Below, piece after piece: positions 29,418 to 38,138 of a DNA stretch of 45,569 bases (position 1 is its first letter; each line of letters begins with the position of its first letter). Made by a program: the position numbers and the translations under genes. A model generated the notes under the pieces. It saw only the letters and a program-made list of their open reading frames with translations. It did no database searches and was not told where the DNA came from. Origin of the DNA: Methanobacteriota archaeon. GTDB taxonomy: Archaea; Thermoplasmatota; Thermoplasmata; RBG-16-68-12; JAFNFQ01. The stretch is from positions 50,992-96,560 of the forward strand of contig JAFNFQ010000023.1 in the NCBI GenBank assembly GCA_017885655.1. Reading direction: 5' to 3'.

Positions 29418-31943
29418 TCATCTCTTCTTTGGCGGTGGCGGCGGTGGTGGTGCGGCCAATTCCTCGACCCTGTCGAACTCCTTGCGGAGCATGGTCATCT
29501 CGTCCGGACCCAGAGCCCCCGGCGTGATCGGGACGATAAACGTTGTCCCGTGCACGCTGCACAGGTCGTTGACCTTCTTGATGAACTTGAACGTCTTGTC
29601 GAAGCCGTTCTCCACCACGAGGTACTCTAGGCCGTCAAGAATAATCGCGCCGCCCTTGAAGTCCTTCGCGAAGTTGCTCAGCGCCCTTATGACCTCGAAT
29701 TCGAGGCGCTTGGGGTCGAGGGTTTTCGGCCCGGGGTTCGTGTCGGAGAGCCAGTACATCTCCACACCCTCCAGCCTGTACTCCTTCACCACCTTCTCCG
29801 GGAAAGTCGTGGTCATGCACAGCGTAGGCCTCTCCCGCCGGACCATGCCGAGGAGCCACGAGTAGCTCGTGCCTGGATCCTTGTCTATGACGAGATAATT
29901 CAGGCCCTCGTCCAGTGCCCTCAGGCCTGTGTCGCAGTGCGTGCATTTCGTCCTCGCCAGGTCGGCGCCCTCCTTGACCTGCTGGACCTCCCTGCACGTG
30001 GGGCACTGCACCGTGATCATCTTCTCCTTCGGGAGCTGCACGGTGATCTTGCGGTGGCACTCGGGGCATTCCGACATCCCGGAGGCGCACAGCTTGTGGT
30101 ACACCTTCCCGCAACCGCACTTGTATGCGTTGGCGGGGGACTCTATCACCTCGAGGCAGTCCGCGCAGAACTGTGTGGGGACCGGCACCCCTGCCGGCGG
30201 TGGCGGCTCTGCCACGCCCGCTCCCTCTTCGTACTCTGGCGGTATGTATTTCGCCTGCCTCAGGTAGATGAACTTCGATGCGAGAGCGCAGCTCAGCGTG
30301 AACGTGATGCCCAGACCCCACATCACCGCTCCGCTGATCAAGAGACTCGGGGCCGCGAAAGTGAATATTCCTGGGAAGAAGTAGAACAGTATCAGGAGGA
30401 TGATGCATATCCTCCCGACCCAGTGCAGCCATCCGATCTTCGCCGCAGCGGGCCTGTAGCGGATCGGGTGCGCGCCTTTGAATTGGAGGAAGTACCTGTG
30501 CTGGTAGTAGGCTATCAGATACGCAGCCACGACGACCAGCGCGAACGTGATCTGCGCGTTCTCGAAGAAATCGAACGTGCTGAAGTAGATGCTGTCCGAA
30601 GGCGTCGTCGCGGTCGGGCCGTAGCCCTCTTTATCATAGCTGATGGAAAACAGGAGGATGTCGCCAGCCGGCGTCCTTATCATGTTCGCCGAGCCCCTGG
30701 AGATGTCGAAGCCAGAGAAGCTGCTGCTGCTCACGGAGTAGGTCACCGTGTTGAACTCGACAAGCCCATGGTAGCTCGAATCGCCCCTGAGACGGAAGTT
30801 CCTGATGAAAAAGCCCGGCGCTGAATAACTGCTCGCGTCCGATGTGAAGTTTAGGCGGAACCTCACAGCCTGCCCGGCGTACATGTCGAGCGGGAAGCGG
30901 ATGGTCGGCCAAGGCTGCGTCCAATCGGTCGGCCATGTGGTATTGTTGAAATAGGGAAAGCCCGCCTCGTTGTTGACGTTGACCCAATTATTGAAACCCG
31001 GTTCGGTCGCCACCTGCAGACGGAGCCTGTCCCCAGCCTCCGCCGTGTAGCCCACGTACTCGAACTCCGCGTAGGTCGCCGCAGGATCGGGTTCCGCGTA
31101 CCTGAGGTCGAAGTAGTCCTTGCTGAAGTTCACCCCGGAAGAGAATGCCGGTCTCGCATCTGACGAGTTCGCAGCGCTGTTTACGAACCCCCAGTGGTCG
31201 AAGCTGTTGTTCGCCGCCAGCGGACGGGTCACATAGCTCATCGTGAGGACTTTCTGGAGCCCCACGAACGTAGTGTGCCACCCTTGAACCGAGTTGAACG
31301 GCCTCAGGAAGTCGCCGCCGGCTGTTTCCTTGTAGAAGGTCGAGCGGTAGTCCAAATCGAAGACCTTGTGCACCGCATCGGCGAGGTTCGGCTCTGCCAG
31401 GGGGAACCGCATCGACCCACCCGTGGTGTTCGCGTTGAAAATGAATCGTATCTGCAGCTTCGTCATGTCTGCCGCAGTCGAGCCGACGAGGCCCTCGGTG
31501 CTCCTCTCGACGGGGAACTGCTCCTCGACCTTGTCCGCGGCGCTAATCCGGAGATACCTGTCCGTGAGTCCCCAGCCGTTTGCACAAGAGTTCTCAAGGT
31601 AGCGCTGCAGCATGTTGGTGTAGGCGAGCCCCTCACTCGAATCGATCTCGAGGTTTGGGGTGTTCGTTATCGGCTCCTTATTCTCGCATATGAAGCCAGG
31701 AGGCATAATCGTGTAGTTCTCGAAGAAGGTCACTATCTTCGACCTGAGGTGGCTGGCCTGCTGGTCGTACAGCGTCCATGTGAGGTGACCGCCGCCATCG
31801 AGGTTGCCCAGGCCGTAGACCTCGTAGTCCGTGTCCACGACAAGCCGCCCCGCCATTTGGGCTCGCGCGAGCGGCATGAGCGATGGTGCGACCAGGAACA
31901 CGAGAACAGTAAGAAGGAAGACCATTCGCCCTGCCCGCGACAT
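29418..31943 (-). CDS. Large membrane protein with cytoplasmic zinc fingers and C-terminal DUF835
   Basis: ATG 31943 is 30 nt after a TATA box, so I prefer it over ATG 31961; this gives 841 residues. A signal peptide (about 1-28) leads to a long extracytoplasmic region up to about 450, with several Trp/Tyr/Asn-rich beta-type stretches and N-x-S/T sites. About four TM helices follow (455-575). The cytoplasmic part has a RING-like cluster (FCADC..CGCG..HKLCASGMSECPECH), a second zinc ribbon (CPTC, CTHC) and a DUF835 domain (about 690-820) with GAIILDGLEYLVVENGF and IVPITPGALG. The end is PPPPPPPKKR. It looks like a receptor; ligand and output are unknown. Confidence 0.82.
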   Translation of the reverse strand: MSRAGRMVFLLTVLVFLVAPSLMPLARAQMAGRLVVDTDYEVYGLGNLDGGGHLTWTLYDQQASHLRSKIVTFFENYTIMPPGFICENKEPITNTPNLEIDSSEGLAYTNMLQRYLENSCANGWGLTDRYLRISAADKVEEQFPVERSTEGLVGSTAADMTKLQIRFIFNANTTGGSMRFPLAEPNLADAVHKVFDLDYRSTFYKETAGGDFLRPFNSVQGWHTTFVGLQKVLTMSYVTRPLAANNSFDHWGFVNSAANSSDARPAFSSGVNFSKDYFDLRYAEPDPAATYAEFEYVGYTAEAGDRLRLQVATEPGFNNWVNVNNEAGFPYFNNTTWPTDWTQPWPTIRFPLDMYAGQAVRFRLNFTSDASSYSAPGFFIRNFRLRGDSSYHGLVEFNTVTYSVSSSSFSGFDISRGSANMIRTPAGDILLFSISYDKEGYGPTATTPSDSIYFSTFDFFENAQITFALVVVAAYLIAYYQHRYFLQFKGAHPIRYRPAAAKIGWLHWVGRICIILLILFYFFPGIFTFAAPSLLISGAVMWGLGITFTLSCALASKFIYLRQAKYIPPEYEEGAGVAEPPPPAGVPVPTQFCADCLEVIESPANAYKCGCGKVYHKLCASGMSECPECHRKITVQLPKEKMITVQCPTCREVQQVKEGADLARTKCTHCDTGLRALDEGLNYLVIDKDPGTSYSWLLGMVRRERPTLCMTTTFPEKVVKEYRLEGVEMYWLSDTNPGPKTLDPKRLEFEVIRALSNFAKDFKGGAIILDGLEYLVVENGFDKTFKFIKKVNDLCSVHGTTFIVPITPGALGPDEMTMLRKEFDRVEELAAPPPPPPPKKR

Positions 31944-31969
31944 GTGAGAAAGATGAATCATACCCGTTC

Positions 31970-31975
31970 TTATAA
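31970..31975 (-). promoter_or_regulatory. TATA box of the DUF835 membrane protein gene
   Basis: TTATAA on the minus strand is centred 30 nt before ATG 31943. A divergent TATA element at 32018-32025 serves the TrmB gene. Confidence 0.55.
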
Positions 31976-32017
31976 CCTTTCTGGGCTGACCTTCGAAACG
32001 TCCGGATGAACCGCAAA

Positions 32018-32025
32018 GGTTAATC
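32018..32025 (+). promoter_or_regulatory. TATA-like element of the TrmB gene
   Basis: GGTTAATC is centred about 27-30 nt before the ATG pair 32049/32052 and favours these over GTG 32043. Confidence 0.4.
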
Positions 32026-32048
32026 GCCGGACACCAGATGAAGTGCCG

Positions 32049-32792
32049 ATGATGCCCAAGGACCTTTCGAGGCTGCTTGCGTCCGGATTGGATCTCCGCG
32101 AGGAGTACGAGAAGGCCTCAAAGACGCTGGAGTCTATCGGCCTCTCCACCTATGAGGCACGAGGCTACATCGCGCTCGTGGCGCACGGATTCGGGAGCGC
32201 CGAGACTGTCGCCGAGACCGCGGGCATCCCCCGGACATCTGCCTATAAGGTCCTCCAGTCCCTCTGCAGCAAGGGGTTCGCCTTCGCCGCGCAGGGAAGG
32301 CCGATGATCTTCAGACCAGAAGCTCCCGCCAACATCAAGGAACGCGTCATGAAGCACCTCTCCGACACCTTCGACAAACTCGACGCGGTGCACGAGGTGC
32401 TTCGAGACAAGGGCGACCCCCAGCTGGTCTACACGATAATGGAGAAAGAGAGGGTTCTGAAGAAGATAGGCGAACTCATGGACTCCGCCACGGAGAGCTT
32501 CATCGTCTCGACGCCGACCTTCTCGGAGATCAGGGAACACCTTCGGAAGAACATCGAGAACGCGGTGAAGCGCGGGATCAAGTTCACGGTCATCACTGCT
32601 CCGATGCAGAAGGTCCCGGGAGGGATCGACGTTCACCGGAAGAAGGACCTCATCGCGACTGATGTGATTGCTGACGGACAGACCGCGCTCATCGCCTCGC
32701 CTGACCTGAGCGCCTGCGGCTTCACCGACAACGCTTACCTCGCCAAGCACTTGGAGAACTTCCTCCAGATACTCATGGAGCACAAAGGGTGA
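32049..32792 (+). CDS. TrmB-family transcriptional regulator
   Basis: The protein (247 residues from ATG 32049) has an N-terminal wHTH of the TrmB type: LESIGLSTYEARGYIALVAHGFGSAETVAETAGIPRTSAYKVLQSLCSKGFAFAAQGRPMIFRP, about residues 28-95. A C-terminal part (SATESFIVSTPTF, IENAVKRGIKFTVITAP, DGQTALIASPDLS) resembles the PLD-like effector domain found in TrmB proteins without a sugar-binding region. It would sense an unknown signal and act on nearby promoters, perhaps its own and that of the divergent DUF835 gene. The stop is 4 nt before the next gene, so the two are probably co-transcribed. Confidence 0.88.
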   Translation: MMPKDLSRLLASGLDLREEYEKASKTLESIGLSTYEARGYIALVAHGFGSAETVAETAGIPRTSAYKVLQSLCSKGFAFAAQGRPMIFRPEAPANIKERVMKHLSDTFDKLDAVHEVLRDKGDPQLVYTIMEKERVLKKIGELMDSATESFIVSTPTFSEIREHLRKNIENAVKRGIKFTVITAPMQKVPGGIDVHRKKDLIATDVIADGQTALIASPDLSACGFTDNAYLAKHLENFLQILMEHKG

Positions 32793-32796
32793 GCAT

Positions 32797-34002
32797 TTGC
32801 GTTCGAGCGCGCGTGTCTTCGATGTCATCGTGATCGGCGCGGGACCTGTCGGGTCGAACGTCGCGGCGATGGTCGCGAAGGAGGGTTACCGCGTCGCGGT
32901 GATCGACAGACACAAGGAGAACGAGAGACCGGCGAAATGCGGGGCACTAGTGACGCCGAGGGTCCTTGACCTCGTCGACGCGAAGATGACCGTGATGAAT
33001 CATATCAGAGGGGCGGTCGTCTGCTCCCCCGGCGGGAGGGAAGTCGTCGTCGACGGGCGGGAGACCAAGGCGGTCGTGCTAGACCGCGAAGCCTTCGAGA
33101 ACCAGCTGATAACGAAAGCGCGGGATAACGGCGCCGAGTGCCTCTTCGGTGCGACGGCCAGGGCCGCGCGCAGGACCGCCACGGGCAAGGTCGAGGTTTC
33201 CGTCCATGGCGTGGACGATCCAGGATACCTATCCTGCCGCATTCTGGTCGGAGCGGACGGGACTGCCGGCGGAGTGCCCGGTTGGTTCTCCATGTCCAAG
33301 CCCAAGAAGATGCTCCTGGGCTGCGAGCAGACGATGAGCGGCGTGGATTGCGACGAGCGGTTCGTCAAGTTGTTCCTGGGTCGCGACTTCGCACCCGGCT
33401 TCTTCGGCTGGATAATCCCCGGTGGGGGCATCGCGCGCGTCGGCCTCTGCGTCGAGCGGGGGAATGTGAGGGCGAATCTCAAGAAGATGATGATGAAACC
33501 CGCCGTCAGGAAGTGCATAGGCCGGGCAGAGCCTGTCCAGTATTCCGCCGGGAGGATACCGATAGGCTTCCCGCAGAAGACCTGCGCTCAGAACATCATG
33601 GTCGTCGGCGACGCGGCGTGCCAGGTCAAGGCGACGAGCGGCGGGGGAATCTTCACGGGCCTGCTCAGCAGCACGATCTGCGCGGAGACCGCGATCAAGG
33701 CCCTCGAAAAGGAGGACTTCTCCGCCAAGATGATGCGCACCTACCACCGCGGCTGGATGAAGCGGATAGGGAAGGAGCTGAAGAGGGACCTCGCCATCCA
33801 CGATTCGTTCTCGAGGCTCACGGACAGACAGCTCGAGGACCTGATCAGGCTCCTCGACAAGCCTCACATCATCGACATGGTGCAGCAGTTCGGGGACATC
33901 GACTTCCCCTCGAAGGTGGGATGGAGGCTGGTGAGGGAGGAGCCGAGGCTGCTGAAGTACGCGGGGAACGCGCTAAGGATCCTTCTCAGGAGAGGCGGCT
34001 AG
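32797..34002 (+). CDS. Geranylgeranyl reductase family FAD-dependent oxidoreductase
   Basis: This 401-residue flavoprotein begins at TTG 32797 and has the FAD-binding Rossmann motif DVIVIGAGPVGSNVAA (residues 9-24), VAVIDRH, the KCGALVTP segment near the flavin, ILVGADGTAGGVP, and NIMVVGDAACQVKATSGGGIFTGLLSS, which contacts the FAD pyrophosphate. The family reduces double bonds of archaeal lipid precursors or quinone tails; not all members do, so the substrate is open. It is translationally coupled to the TrmB gene. A second, diverged homologue lies at 35263-36333. Confidence 0.87.
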   Translation: MRSSARVFDVIVIGAGPVGSNVAAMVAKEGYRVAVIDRHKENERPAKCGALVTPRVLDLVDAKMTVMNHIRGAVVCSPGGREVVVDGRETKAVVLDREAFENQLITKARDNGAECLFGATARAARRTATGKVEVSVHGVDDPGYLSCRILVGADGTAGGVPGWFSMSKPKKMLLGCEQTMSGVDCDERFVKLFLGRDFAPGFFGWIIPGGGIARVGLCVERGNVRANLKKMMMKPAVRKCIGRAEPVQYSAGRIPIGFPQKTCAQNIMVVGDAACQVKATSGGGIFTGLLSSTICAETAIKALEKEDFSAKMMRTYHRGWMKRIGKELKRDLAIHDSFSRLTDRQLEDLIRLLDKPHIIDMVQQFGDIDFPSKVGWRLVREEPRLLKYAGNALRILLRRGG

Positions 34003-35222
34003 AGCTGGACCCACTCGCCTTCCATCGGCATGACGCACTCCCTTCCCTCGAGCGCGTCCGCGAGGAGCTTGCGGTTGTCGCCGTGCATTAGCACGACCTT
34101 CTCCGGGTCGCATCCCTCGACGAACTTCACGAGATCGTTATGGCCTGCGTGAGCGGAGAAGTCGAACTTCTGGACCTCGCACTTCGGCTTGACCGTGACC
34201 CCGCGGATGGCGATCTCCCCCTTCTCCACTAGCCGACGGCCGTTCGTCCCCTCGACCTGGTAGCCTGTGAGGAGAATCGCAGACTTTGCGTCCTCCCTGA
34301 GCGCCTCGATCACGTTGATCACAGGCCCGCCGTCGAGCATCCCGCTGGTCGTCACGATCACGTCGCTCTTGAGCGCGCGCTCCAGGCCCTTCCTGCCGCC
34401 GACCACGTTGACCTTGTCCATCGCGTCCTTGAGCTTCCTCACGGACCTGACGAAGCCCTTGTGACCGGCGTATATCGAGTTGACGGTCTTCCCCATGCCG
34501 TTGAGGGAGGCGTAGAACTTCTCCCGCGCCAGTGTGAGGATGATGTCCTGGGTCCTGCCGACGGCGAATGCGGGGACGATAGCGATGCCCCCGCGCTGGT
34601 TCACCTGCTTGATCTTCCTGAGGAAATCCTTCTGCACCTGTTCGCGCGGCGGGTGCTGCCTGCCCGCGTAGGTCGACTCGAGGACCAGGATGTCGCACTT
34701 CACCGGCTTCGCACCGAGCACGAGATCGGTCGAGAGCGTGTGCAGGTCCCCGCTGAAAAGCACCGTCTTCTCGACGTTGACCTCGAACATCGTCGCCCCG
34801 GGTATGTGCCCAGCGGAGTGAGTGAGGACCTCCACGCCATCGAAGTCGAGGACATCCCCGAAACTGAACGACCTGAACATTTTCCGCGACCGCGCCACAT
34901 CTTGTCCGTCGAAGGCGGTCCTGAAACCCTCCAAGTCCGCGACCTTGAGGCTGTCCTCCAGCAAAAGGTCCGCTATGTCGAGGGACGGGGGAGTCCCATA
35001 GACCTCGATGTCATATGCAGAGGTTATCCACGGGATCATCCCCGAGTGGTCAAGGTGCGCGTGACTGAGGAGAAGCGCGTCCACGGGTGGAGCTTCGATC
35101 GGGTACTTAGGCGGGCGGGAAGGAAGCATGCCGTAGTCGAAAAGGAGGGTCTGGGGACCCCTGCGCAGGAGCATGCCGAGTCGCCCCACTTCTGACGCCC
35201 CGCCAAGGAACTGGATTTCCAT
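33999..35222 (-). CDS. Metallo-beta-lactamase/beta-CASP ribonuclease (aCPSF2-like)
   Basis: This 407-residue protein carries the zinc hydrolase motifs SHAHLDHSG (H54, H56, D58, H59), the HSAGHIPGA histidine, FSGDLH, and the beta-CASP motifs ILVLESTYAG, IVPAFAVGRTQDII and a late FDFSAHAGH plus VVLMHGD. There is no N-terminal KH domain, which separates it from aCPSF1 and matches the shorter aCPSF2/RNase J-like archaeal enzymes involved in RNA 5' or 3' processing. It overlaps the GGR-like gene by 4 nt, convergent. Confidence 0.9.
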   Translation of the reverse strand: MEIQFLGGASEVGRLGMLLRRGPQTLLFDYGMLPSRPPKYPIEAPPVDALLLSHAHLDHSGMIPWITSAYDIEVYGTPPSLDIADLLLEDSLKVADLEGFRTAFDGQDVARSRKMFRSFSFGDVLDFDGVEVLTHSAGHIPGATMFEVNVEKTVLFSGDLHTLSTDLVLGAKPVKCDILVLESTYAGRQHPPREQVQKDFLRKIKQVNQRGGIAIVPAFAVGRTQDIILTLAREKFYASLNGMGKTVNSIYAGHKGFVRSVRKLKDAMDKVNVVGGRKGLERALKSDVIVTTSGMLDGGPVINVIEALREDAKSAILLTGYQVEGTNGRRLVEKGEIAIRGVTVKPKCEVQKFDFSAHAGHNDLVKFVEGCDPEKVVLMHGDNRKLLADALEGRECVMPMEGEWVQL

Positions 35223-35262
35223 CTATCTCACTCGCATTGAAGACGGGTCCATATTTGACCCT

Positions 35263-36333
35263 TTACCTCGCGAAGAAGACGCGCTGGCACCTGATCGCCC
35301 GCCCCATGCGCTTCGGCCCGAGGAATCGCATCGCCCTCTCCAGGCTGCGGTCGCTCCCGAAGAAGTGGTCGGCGAGCTTCCGGATCTTGACCCCGCGAGC
35401 GAGAGCCTTACCCACGAGAGCGCGCCACCTGACTTCGTAGTCGCTCAGGGATGTGCCCTTCATTAGGTGCTCATGAATCGTCTCGCCGGCGATTCTGCCG
35501 CAGATCATCCCGGTGTTGATACCGCCGCCGTTTGGCGGCATGACGTGCCCCGCGGCGTCGCCGACCAGAACGACATTGCCCTTCACCGTTCGCGGCACGG
35601 GACCCATGATGGGCACGTAGCCGCCGGTGCCGCGCACGGCAGGCAGCTGAATCTTGCGGAGGAAAGCATGGAAAGGGGCGTTTAGGTTCCCTTTGAACCT
35701 CGGCCATACTCCCACTCCGACGTTGGCGGTATCACCCTTTGGTATCACCCACGCGTATCCTCCCGGAGCAAAGTTCCCGAAGTACATGTCGCACGTGTTC
35801 GAGAACTTGCCCTCGAGTGTCGCGCTCATGGCGGGACTCGACACTGGCCACTCGAGCCCGACTGACTTGGCAACGCGGGAGAAAGGACCATCCGCACCGA
35901 CTATGACCTTGCCCTCGAACTCTCCCTTCGTTGTGATGACCTTGTGACCGCTGACATCGAGAGCGGTGATGTTCGTCATCAGCTCCGCCCCTTCTTCCAC
36001 CGCCTGCTCCGCAATCGCCTGATCCATGAGCGCCCTGTTGACAGTGAACCCGCGGAAAGGAAGAGGGTACTCCCGTCCTCCCGGCGCGATTATCCGGATC
36101 GTGTCCATGTCGATGAACCTGACAGAATACGGAGCCTTCATCAGGTCCGCCATGTCTGCGATACCGGGGAATATCACCTCCATCTCCGAATTGCTCGCCA
36201 CGTACTCGCCGCATTGCACCGGGACGCCTATCACCTTGCGTCTGTCGATCAGCAGGACGGAGAGGCCATGCCTCGCGGCGTACCTGGCGGTAGTGGACCC
36301 CGCGGGTCCCGCTCCGACGACTATAACGTCGTA
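35263..36333 (-). CDS. Geranylgeranyl reductase family protein, start codon unresolved
   Basis: The conserved sequence begins at 36333 with YDVIVVGAGPAGSTTARYAARHG, the FAD-binding Rossmann motif, and continues through VQCGEYV, VIVGADGPFSRVAKS, GYAWVIPKG, and NVVLVGDAAGHVMPPNGGGINTG to the end. The first ATG, GTG or TTG in frame is GTG 36234, which would remove the whole FAD motif. The frame is open back to TAG 36382-36384 and holds only ATT 36360 as a possible weak start. The gene follows and overlaps the UbiE-like gene by 13 nt or more. It probably reduces isoprenoid double bonds of lipids or a quinone tail. Confidence 0.85.
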   Translation of the reverse strand, partial: YDVIVVGAGPAGSTTARYAARHGLSVLLIDRRKVIGVPVQCGEYVASNSEMEVIFPGIADMADLMKAPYSVRFIDMDTIRIIAPGGREYPLPFRGFTVNRALMDQAIAEQAVEEGAELMTNITALDVSGHKVITTKGEFEGKVIVGADGPFSRVAKSVGLEWPVSSPAMSATLEGKFSNTCDMYFGNFAPGGYAWVIPKGDTANVGVGVWPRFKGNLNAPFHAFLRKIQLPAVRGTGGYVPIMGPVPRTVKGNVVLVGDAAGHVMPPNGGGINTGMICGRIAGETIHEHLMKGTSLSDYEVRWRALVGKALARGVKIRKLADHFFGSDRSLERAMRFLGPKRMGRAIRCQRVFFAR

Positions 36334-37049
36334 CGCGGCCTCGCCCCCTGAAGGTGGAATATCGACTTCATCCCAAGAAACCTATACTTCACGTCCTCGA
36401 ACCCTGCCTCCCCCGCCATCCTCACATACTCGCCAATCGGGGACATCGCCTTGTACGTCATGCCGAAACTGGAATAGGGGTTGACGCCCCATTTCGCCAT
36501 CGCGTCCCGAGGAACCAGCACCCTCGCGATGGCCGGCACCGCTTTGTCGATCCACGCGTCCATGAAGGCGCGGCGCCAACCAGGGTCCGGACGCAGCAGC
36601 TCCAAGACGTGCAGCCTCCCGCCAGGTCTGATGACCCCGAGCATCTCCCTGAACGCGAGTGGCTTGTCCATGAAGTCTCTGAACGAGAAGGAACAGAGGA
36701 CTTTGTCGAAGGTTGCAGGAGCGAACGGCAGTTTCTCGGCGAGAGCGGATGCGAACCTATACCTCCCGCCATCGAGCTTGTTCCTCGCGTAGCTGAGCAT
36801 CTCGCGGGAGGGATCAAGGCAGACGACCTTGCGCGCCTTGAGGAGAATAGCGAGCCCGCCAGGTCCTGACCCGATCTCCAGCACCGTGTCCTCGCGTGCG
36901 ACCGTGCCCGACAGCTCCCGCCGCCAGAGCGGCAACAAGAACCAGGTGTTGACGATGTTCGTCCTCTCGTAATACGGCAGGAGATTCTCCAAGGCCTCGA
37001 TGATGCCCCGCCAGCTGTCCTCGTCTATGGGCTGCGGCATCTCTGTCAC
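36321..37049 (-). CDS. UbiE/COQ5-type SAM-dependent methyltransferase
   Basis: This 242-residue class I methyltransferase shows WRRELSGTVAREDTVLEIGSGPGGLAILL (SAM-binding GxGxG near residues 58-66), VVCLDPSREML, KLPFAPATFDKVLCSFSFRDF and VIRPGGRLHVLELLRPD. The N-terminal NIVNTWFLLPLWRREL and the FSFRDF motif are typical of demethylmenaquinone/ubiquinone methyltransferases. GTG 37049 shares a base with the stop of the prenyl synthase gene; ATG 37040 is an alternative. It probably methylates a quinone ring. Confidence 0.85.
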   Translation of the reverse strand: MTEMPQPIDEDSWRGIIEALENLLPYYERTNIVNTWFLLPLWRRELSGTVAREDTVLEIGSGPGGLAILLKARKVVCLDPSREMLSYARNKLDGGRYRFASALAEKLPFAPATFDKVLCSFSFRDFMDKPLAFREMLGVIRPGGRLHVLELLRPDPGWRRAFMDAWIDKAVPAIARVLVPRDAMAKWGVNPYSSFGMTYKAMSPIGEYVRMAGEAGFEDVKYRFLGMKSIFHLQGARPRTTL

Positions 37050-38023
37050 TAGCGGCTGCGCTCTATGACGAAGTCGGCGAGCTTCTCCATCTCTGCCTTG
37101 TACTTGTTGTCCGAAGGTATCCTGTGGAGAGAGTCCTTCGCCTTCTTCGAGAAAGATTCCGCGTCCGCCAGCGCCTTCTCCACCGCCCCGGAGCGACGGA
37201 TGATGTCCATCGCCTTCCGCACATGGTCCTCGTTCTTGTTCTTGCGGCGTATGATCCGCATCAGCTCCTCGCGGTTCACCGAGCTGCCGTTGTTCAACGC
37301 GTGAATGGTCGGAAGGGTGACGTTGCCCTCCCTGATGTCGGTGCCGACGGGCTTCCCCAGGATGTCTGGGTCGCCGGTGACATCGAGGACATCGTCAACA
37401 ATCTGGAACGCGATTCCCAGGTTGACTCCATAGTCGGCCATGTCGCTGACGATCCGCGGACTCGCCCCCGCCAACATCGCCCCGGTCTGAGCGCTCGCGC
37501 CTATCGGCAGCGCCGTCTTCTTCCGGATGATGTCGAGGTACTGGGCGTCGGTCAGACTGACGTCGCCGGAATGCTTCTTCTGAGCGATCTCGCCCTCTGC
37601 CAGCATCGCGCACACATCCGCCGTGAGGTCGACTATCTCCGGCGGGGACTTCCCTCCGATGGCGAATCCTTTGACGTAGAGGAAGTCGCCCGTCACAAGG
37701 GCGTTCTGCACTCCGTACTTGATGTACGCGGCGACCCTGCCCCGCCTCATTCCGCCGCTGTCGTTAATGTCGTCGTGGATGAGAGTCGCGCTGTGTATGA
37801 GCTCGAAGGCGGCGGCTAGCTCGATAATCTTCGCCGGGTCCCCATCCCCGGAGGCCTTGAACGAGAGCAGGGCGACGGTCGGCCTCAGCCGCTTGCCGCC
37901 GCTGTCGATCACGTAGGAGGCGATCTCCGTCAGAAGGGGCTCTCCCGACTTGACGCTCTCCCTTATCCGCCTCTCGACCTCGGTGAGTTCTTTAGATACC
38001 CCGAAGTCCCAGGATGAACCCAT
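37049..38023 (-). CDS. Polyprenyl diphosphate synthase, probably long-chain
   Basis: This 324-residue trans-prenyltransferase has the first Asp-rich motif DDIND (84-88) and the second DDVLD (210-214), the GGKRLRP substrate motif at 42-48, and GTDIREGNVTLP. The residue five before the first motif is Ala (HSATLIHDD), as in long-chain quinone-tail synthases (IspB, HepT); most archaeal GGPP synthases carry a bulkier residue there. This points to a C30-C50 product for a quinone. ATG 38023 is 25 nt after the TATA box TTATATAA at 38045-38052. It leads the operon with UbiE-like and GGR-like genes. Confidence 0.88.
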   Translation of the reverse strand: MGSSWDFGVSKELTEVERRIRESVKSGEPLLTEIASYVIDSGGKRLRPTVALLSFKASGDGDPAKIIELAAAFELIHSATLIHDDINDSGGMRRGRVAAYIKYGVQNALVTGDFLYVKGFAIGGKSPPEIVDLTADVCAMLAEGEIAQKKHSGDVSLTDAQYLDIIRKKTALPIGASAQTGAMLAGASPRIVSDMADYGVNLGIAFQIVDDVLDVTGDPDILGKPVGTDIREGNVTLPTIHALNNGSSVNREELMRIIRRKNKNEDHVRKAMDIIRRSGAVEKALADAESFSKKAKDSLHRIPSDNKYKAEMEKLADFVIERSR

Positions 38024-38044
38024 CAGTCGCTCTATATCGACGTA

Positions 38045-38052
38045 TTATATAA
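38045..38052 (-). promoter_or_regulatory. TATA box of the prenyl synthase operon
   Basis: TTATATAA is close to the archaeal consensus and centred 25 nt before ATG 38023, giving a leaderless message. Confidence 0.6.
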
Positions 38053-38110
38053 TCATTTTTAGATTGTTAAGGGAGGCATGGGTCCTCGGCGGGCGCGCAC
38101 TGGACAGATT

Positions 38111-38117
38111 CTAATAC
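38111..38117 (+). promoter_or_regulatory. TATA-like element of thioredoxin
   Basis: CTAATAC is centred 25 nt before GTG 38139 and supports that GTG as a leaderless start. Confidence 0.4.
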
Positions 38118-38138
38118 AGCCGGTTCCTGTTTCCCGGC

